Shown piece by piece: positions 60,361 through 64,000 of a stretch of 64,000 nucleotides of DNA. Positions within the stretch are counted from its first letter, which is position 1. Every line of letters starts with the position of its first letter. The translations under genes and the position numbers were made by a program. Source of the stretch: Agrocybe praecox (lineage: Eukaryota; Basidiomycota; Agaricomycetes; Agaricales; Agrocybaceae); the NCBI GenBank assembly GCA_964017145.1, contig OZ024850.1, forward strand, positions 372,001 through 436,000, in the 5' to 3' direction. The notes below the pieces were generated by a model that worked only from the letters and a program-made list of their open reading frames with translations, was not told the DNA's origin and ran no database searches.

Positions 60361-62766
60361 GCTCTTATGTCGGCATACACCACATCTTTCAACAATTATT
60401 TTATAAGTATGGGCATCGGAACCCTGGGGAGCAGAAAGCTTCGATATTCAAACAACTTTCTGCTGCCACTTCCTGCTTCTACTGCTCCAAACATTTCTAC
60501 CACCACCCCTGCAAATACGGCACCTGCTCTAGGGGGGCCTTCCGTCTCCGGGACGTGGGTTTTGTATACCTTCTGTTAGAAGGTCAAGGCCATCTTCAGA
60601 TTCAGAGGGCGCTGAATCTCAGAACATCCCTTAGCAAGATGTGAACAGTGACACCCGCTATCAGGTCCTCGAAACGTGTCAAGACAAACAAACAAAATTA
60701 GTTGGTCGCCCCCCCGTCGTAATCTTTTTTTCTGAGAATATATAAATCTTGTTTTACATCGCTCTTTCATTTGTTGATTCCGTGCTACATAAACTAAATC
60801 ATTGAGAATCCTTATTGCCATGATTCTTAACTGGTATTTCTTCTTGTGCCGAGCACCAGTTTCTACTGATGTGATAAGTCTCTATTTGCAGACCCTTCAA
60901 GGTGACGGAGCTACCAGACCAAGTCCCAATGCAAAAAACGACCATAACCAAAGGAAACAGCTCGAATCTGACAGAAGTAAGCTGGGCCCTATCCATTTAT
61001 TAGCCACAAGATTGATTCGTAGCTCTACTCAGACTCATCTAATCGTACAGAGCGTCTAGAACGCGCAAGAGCTGCGGCTTTATTGAAGGAAACAGGGTAG
61101 ATTTTATTTATTTCTTACGAAAGGTGGTTGGCAGTTTTCGGTAGTGATAATATGTAGTTAAGAGACGGTTGATTGAAGAGTAATCTGTTGACGAAATGGG
61201 CGATAGTGAGCCTTCCATTGATCAAATTGTTGTGCCGTGGTGTGTTGGATGGAGTAGGAGAATGGACTTCTGAGGTGTGTGTTCTGCAGGTGCTAAATCT
61301 ACTCTCTGGAGGTGTAGGGTTCATCTCGGATTAGTCGGAACCAAAAGAATTCGGGCAGAGGCGGGGTGGTAATAGGTGGTTAACCCGCTTTTGGTACTTA
61401 CGAATCTCTATCTGAAGTTGTGACATTTGTTTTGGTGGCTTAGATGTAAGGAGGCCGCAGTTAGCGAGGGTTTTTGGAAAGAAGTGCCATGGCGCGATAG
61501 TAGGAGTAGTAGTACTAGGTAAATTGGTCGAATATTTCCATTTTGTATAACTTTCCCGTGTAAAGCCGTATTTTCGGAGAATAAGTATGTAAGGGCCACG
61601 AATTTACGGTGGGCAGCGGTGATTCTTGTGCACGTTAATGGGTTCAGAGAGGCACGTGGTGTCCAGTGGATTGGGCGGATATGGGGTTGTGGTAATTAAA
61701 AAAGGAGAAAGGAGAACAGATGAGAGTTGCCTAAGCCTGACGTTGAACCCTTGATTTTGTTCGTTTGGATATTACAAGGGCTTTTTTATGTTTAAGAACG
61801 TTCTGAGCACTGAGGAGTATAATTGGAGATCAGATGTCCGAGATGTGCCGTCTGTCCGTCCAGAGGTAGATGTCATCGCTGTTAGGCTATAGGGAGCGAG
61901 CCACACAGATGCGAAGTGTCCAGTGTGCACTGTGTATCAGATACCGATCTGTCAGAATTTGTGACGTTTTGCAAGTGCCACCTGTGTATACTTGTGTATA
62001 GCCACATGAGGCCTGAAGACTGAGGACTTTATAAAGAAGACGACGGAGGGGGTAGAACTGAATCTATAGGAGGCGCGAGGGTCTCCTGCATCGCCATTGA
62101 AATGATGTCGGGATTGTTTGGATGACCCTGTTACATCTAATGGAATGAAGGCGTGATAGTCCCAGAACGGTGGCATTAAGGATCCACGTATCAATGCATT
62201 CGGTAGCACATACGTCTGAGTTGGTGTGTTTTCTTGCGAGAGACATTTGTGGGAAGCGAGGTGTATTTAAGGACGACGACAAGGTCCCTTTCTATCAGGA
62301 TCGTCATGGTCGAGACAAATGGGATTGATAGAGAACAAGGATAAGAAAAAGAGCAAGAGACGACGCGACAGATGAATAGGAGTACAACATGCAGCGAGAG
62401 TGAGCCTGATATGTACGCCCTTTCCTCACAGTATGCAACGATGGCAGATGTCAATAATGGCGTATGTATGTCGTAGTCGGCGTCGCAAAAAATCGTATCA
62501 ATGATTGTACCTCGAGACATCAAGGATATCGACAAAGTTTTTCGCGCCTGGCTGGAGACGCCGTACGTAAGATCAGACGTCGGTGTGGAAAAGAAAATGT
62601 GAATGAGTTTCGCCGTGGCGGGGAACCAAAACATTTCGCCGCCCTGGTTCCGGGCCGGTGTCCCGGCTTCCCACGGGCTGCAGCCAAACAGACAGCCAAA
62701 CAAACACCGAAAACAGCGAGAGTAGTGTGCTCATCGTCACCCACATCCCCCGGCACCCCCTTCAAG
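60361..62766. other. Gene-poor stretch upstream of uL23
   Basis: No gene is recognised. The right-hand end should contain the promoter and first untranslated exon of the ribosomal protein gene. Confidence 0.45.
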
Positions 62767-63040
62767 GTGAGCTAATTCATGCCGTTTCTATGCTAGGCCG
62801 TCGTTTGAGAGGAGGACAGGCGGGAAATGAGAGATTTTGGGTGGAATTTGGATGGGTTTGGGCTGGATGGCGGGATTGGAGTTTGGATGATGTTTTTTGG
62901 ACGTGGGTAGAGGAGTGGGGTTTTACTGGCCTGTGGGATGGGTTTGGGTGGGGATAGGGCCTCATTTTGAAGGATTGAGCAGGGTCTTCCGAGGAAAAAT
63001 GGGATCTGGTTGGCTGATCATTTGATTTACTGTTTTGCAG
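62767..63040 (+). promoter_or_regulatory. Probable 5'UTR intron of the uL23 gene
   Basis: A canonical donor (caag|gtgagct) at 62767 and a pyrimidine-led acceptor (gttttgcag) ending at 63040, nine bases before the ATG. Leader introns are common in ribosomal protein genes of basidiomycetes. The 274-nt length is longer than the coding introns here. Confidence 0.5.
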
Positions 63041-63049
63041 ACCTCAGCA

Positions 63050-63757
63050 ATGGCCACAACGAAAACTACCAAGGGCAAGGCCGTCGCCAAAAGTGCGTGA
63101 AATCGACTTGTATGGATATTCGAAGGAGAGCTTATGGTTGTTTGTAGAAGCCGCCGGTGCTAAGGAGAACAAGGCCAAGGCTGCGAAGAAGGCTGCGCTG
63201 CAGGGAGCGCACTCCCATGCTTCGCGCAAGACGCGATTCTCCGTCTCTTTCCACCGCCCCAAGACCCTCAAGCTCGCCCGTGAGCCCCGCTACCCCCGCA
63301 AATCAATCCCTCATGCCCCCAGAATGGATCAGTTCAGGACTATTGTCTCGTGCGTGTGGATTGGACTAATTAACGCGCGTTATGATATTAATTGATATTT
63401 TGTTCTGCAGTCCCCTGAACACCGAGTCCGCTATGAAGAAGATTGAGGAGCACAACACCCTTGTGTTCATTGTTGATATCCGATCGAACAAGCGCCAGAT
63501 CAAGGATGCCGTGAAAAAGTTGTACGATGTGCAGGCTCTCAAGGTCAACACCCTCATCCGGTACGTTTCCTTGTTTTTCCTTGTTGTTGTTGTTGTTGTT
63601 GTCTAACCCAAGCTCAGACCTGACGGAAAGAAGAAGGCCTACGTGCGCTTGACACCCGACCACGATGCTCTGGATGTCGCCAACAAGGTTTGTTTCTTCT
63701 GCGTTTCATTCTATTGTTTTCATAAACTGAGAGGCTGCGCAGATTGGCTTCATCTAA
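63050..63757 (+). CDS. 60S ribosomal protein uL23 (L23a / yeast L25)
   Basis: Five exons (63050..63092, 63148..63349, 63411..63560, 63618..63687, 63743..63757) give 159 residues. The N-terminal extension is Lys/Ala-rich ([20 protein letters not shown]), a eukaryotic-specific tail that helps nuclear import. The core reads [60 protein letters not shown] and a final [20 protein letters not shown] followed by IGFI. uL23 binds 25S rRNA near the polypeptide exit tunnel and is a docking site for SRP and the nascent-polypeptide-associated complex. The last coding exon holds just IGFI and the stop. Length is close to yeast Rpl25 (142) plus a longer tail. Confidence 0.96.
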
Positions 63758-64000
63758 ATATGTTGTCGTATATTTTACCTGTATGTTCGTAGGATTATGG
63801 TGATGATCATATGCATTTGATGTACCTGAAAATAAGCTTGGGTCCTGAGAGAAAATGGCAACATATGTACGGGAATTTGAATGTTTGGACACGCGTGATA
63901 TCAAAACGGGCACAGCCGTTGATGTGAGAAATCGAAACCCGCAAAAAGACCGACCCCTGCTTTCCTTTTTGTTTCTCCCCCCGTTGGCGCCATTTACGAC
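63758..64000. other. 3' flank of uL23
   Basis: Nothing is recognised up to the window end. Confidence 0.4.

Overview
The window reads as nuclear DNA of a filamentous basidiomycete, most likely an agaricomycete. Genes are dense in short introns (mostly 45-75 nt, GT..AG, with exons as small as 12 nt). The gene families fit: a class-II P450 with about 15 exons, a DUF6533 membrane protein, F-box remnants, a FunK1-like kinase remnant, and 2OG dioxygenase-like fragments. No bacterial, organellar, tRNA or rRNA feature was recognised. Bases 16221-16420 are a 200-N assembly gap.

Layout. 0-3 kb: the 3' end of a TPP-dependent decarboxylase/acetolactate-synthase-like gene (+) converges on a DUF4139 gene (-). 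3.8-13.5 kb: a decayed P450 copy, a long empty stretch with an 18-bp minisatellite, then an intact 15-exon P450 (+) that converges on a DSK2/ubiquilin gene (-). 15-16.2 kb: a damaged 2OG-Fe(II) dioxygenase-like gene ending at the N gap. 16.7-27.3 kb: two tandem serine carboxypeptidase (S10) genes on the minus strand; the second is cut in two by a 5.56-kb element. 28.2-29.3 kb: electron-transfer flavoprotein beta subunit (+). 29.8-34.5 kb: a repeat-rich zone with an F-box remnant, a TA-flanked Tc1/mariner-like non-autonomous element and a second dioxygenase scrap. 34.5-42.5 kb: two MFS transporters (+ and -) separated by a 2-kb element with long inverted ends. 44.1-56.1 kb: a minus-strand block of housekeeping genes, RRP6 exosome exonuclease and SMC3 cohesin subunit, with a small unknown gene between them and a DUF6533 membrane protein after them. 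56.1-62.7 kb: mostly empty, with a kinase pseudogene. 62.7-64 kb: ribosomal protein uL23 (+) with a leader intron.

The most striking structure is the interrupted carboxypeptidase. The inserted element has 47-bp imperfect inverted ends beginning CACCCCGGC and a 3-bp TAT duplication, which is CACTA-like. It lies exactly inside an intron, so the 13 exons on both sides still join in frame into a 486-residue enzyme with a complete Ser-Asp-His triad, provided a 5.6-kb intron can be spliced. The rest is a mixture of conserved core genes (RRP6, SMC3, DSK2, ETFB, uL23) and a fast-turnover set with tandem duplication, decay and non-autonomous transposons. No operon-like or clearly co-regulated cluster is evident.
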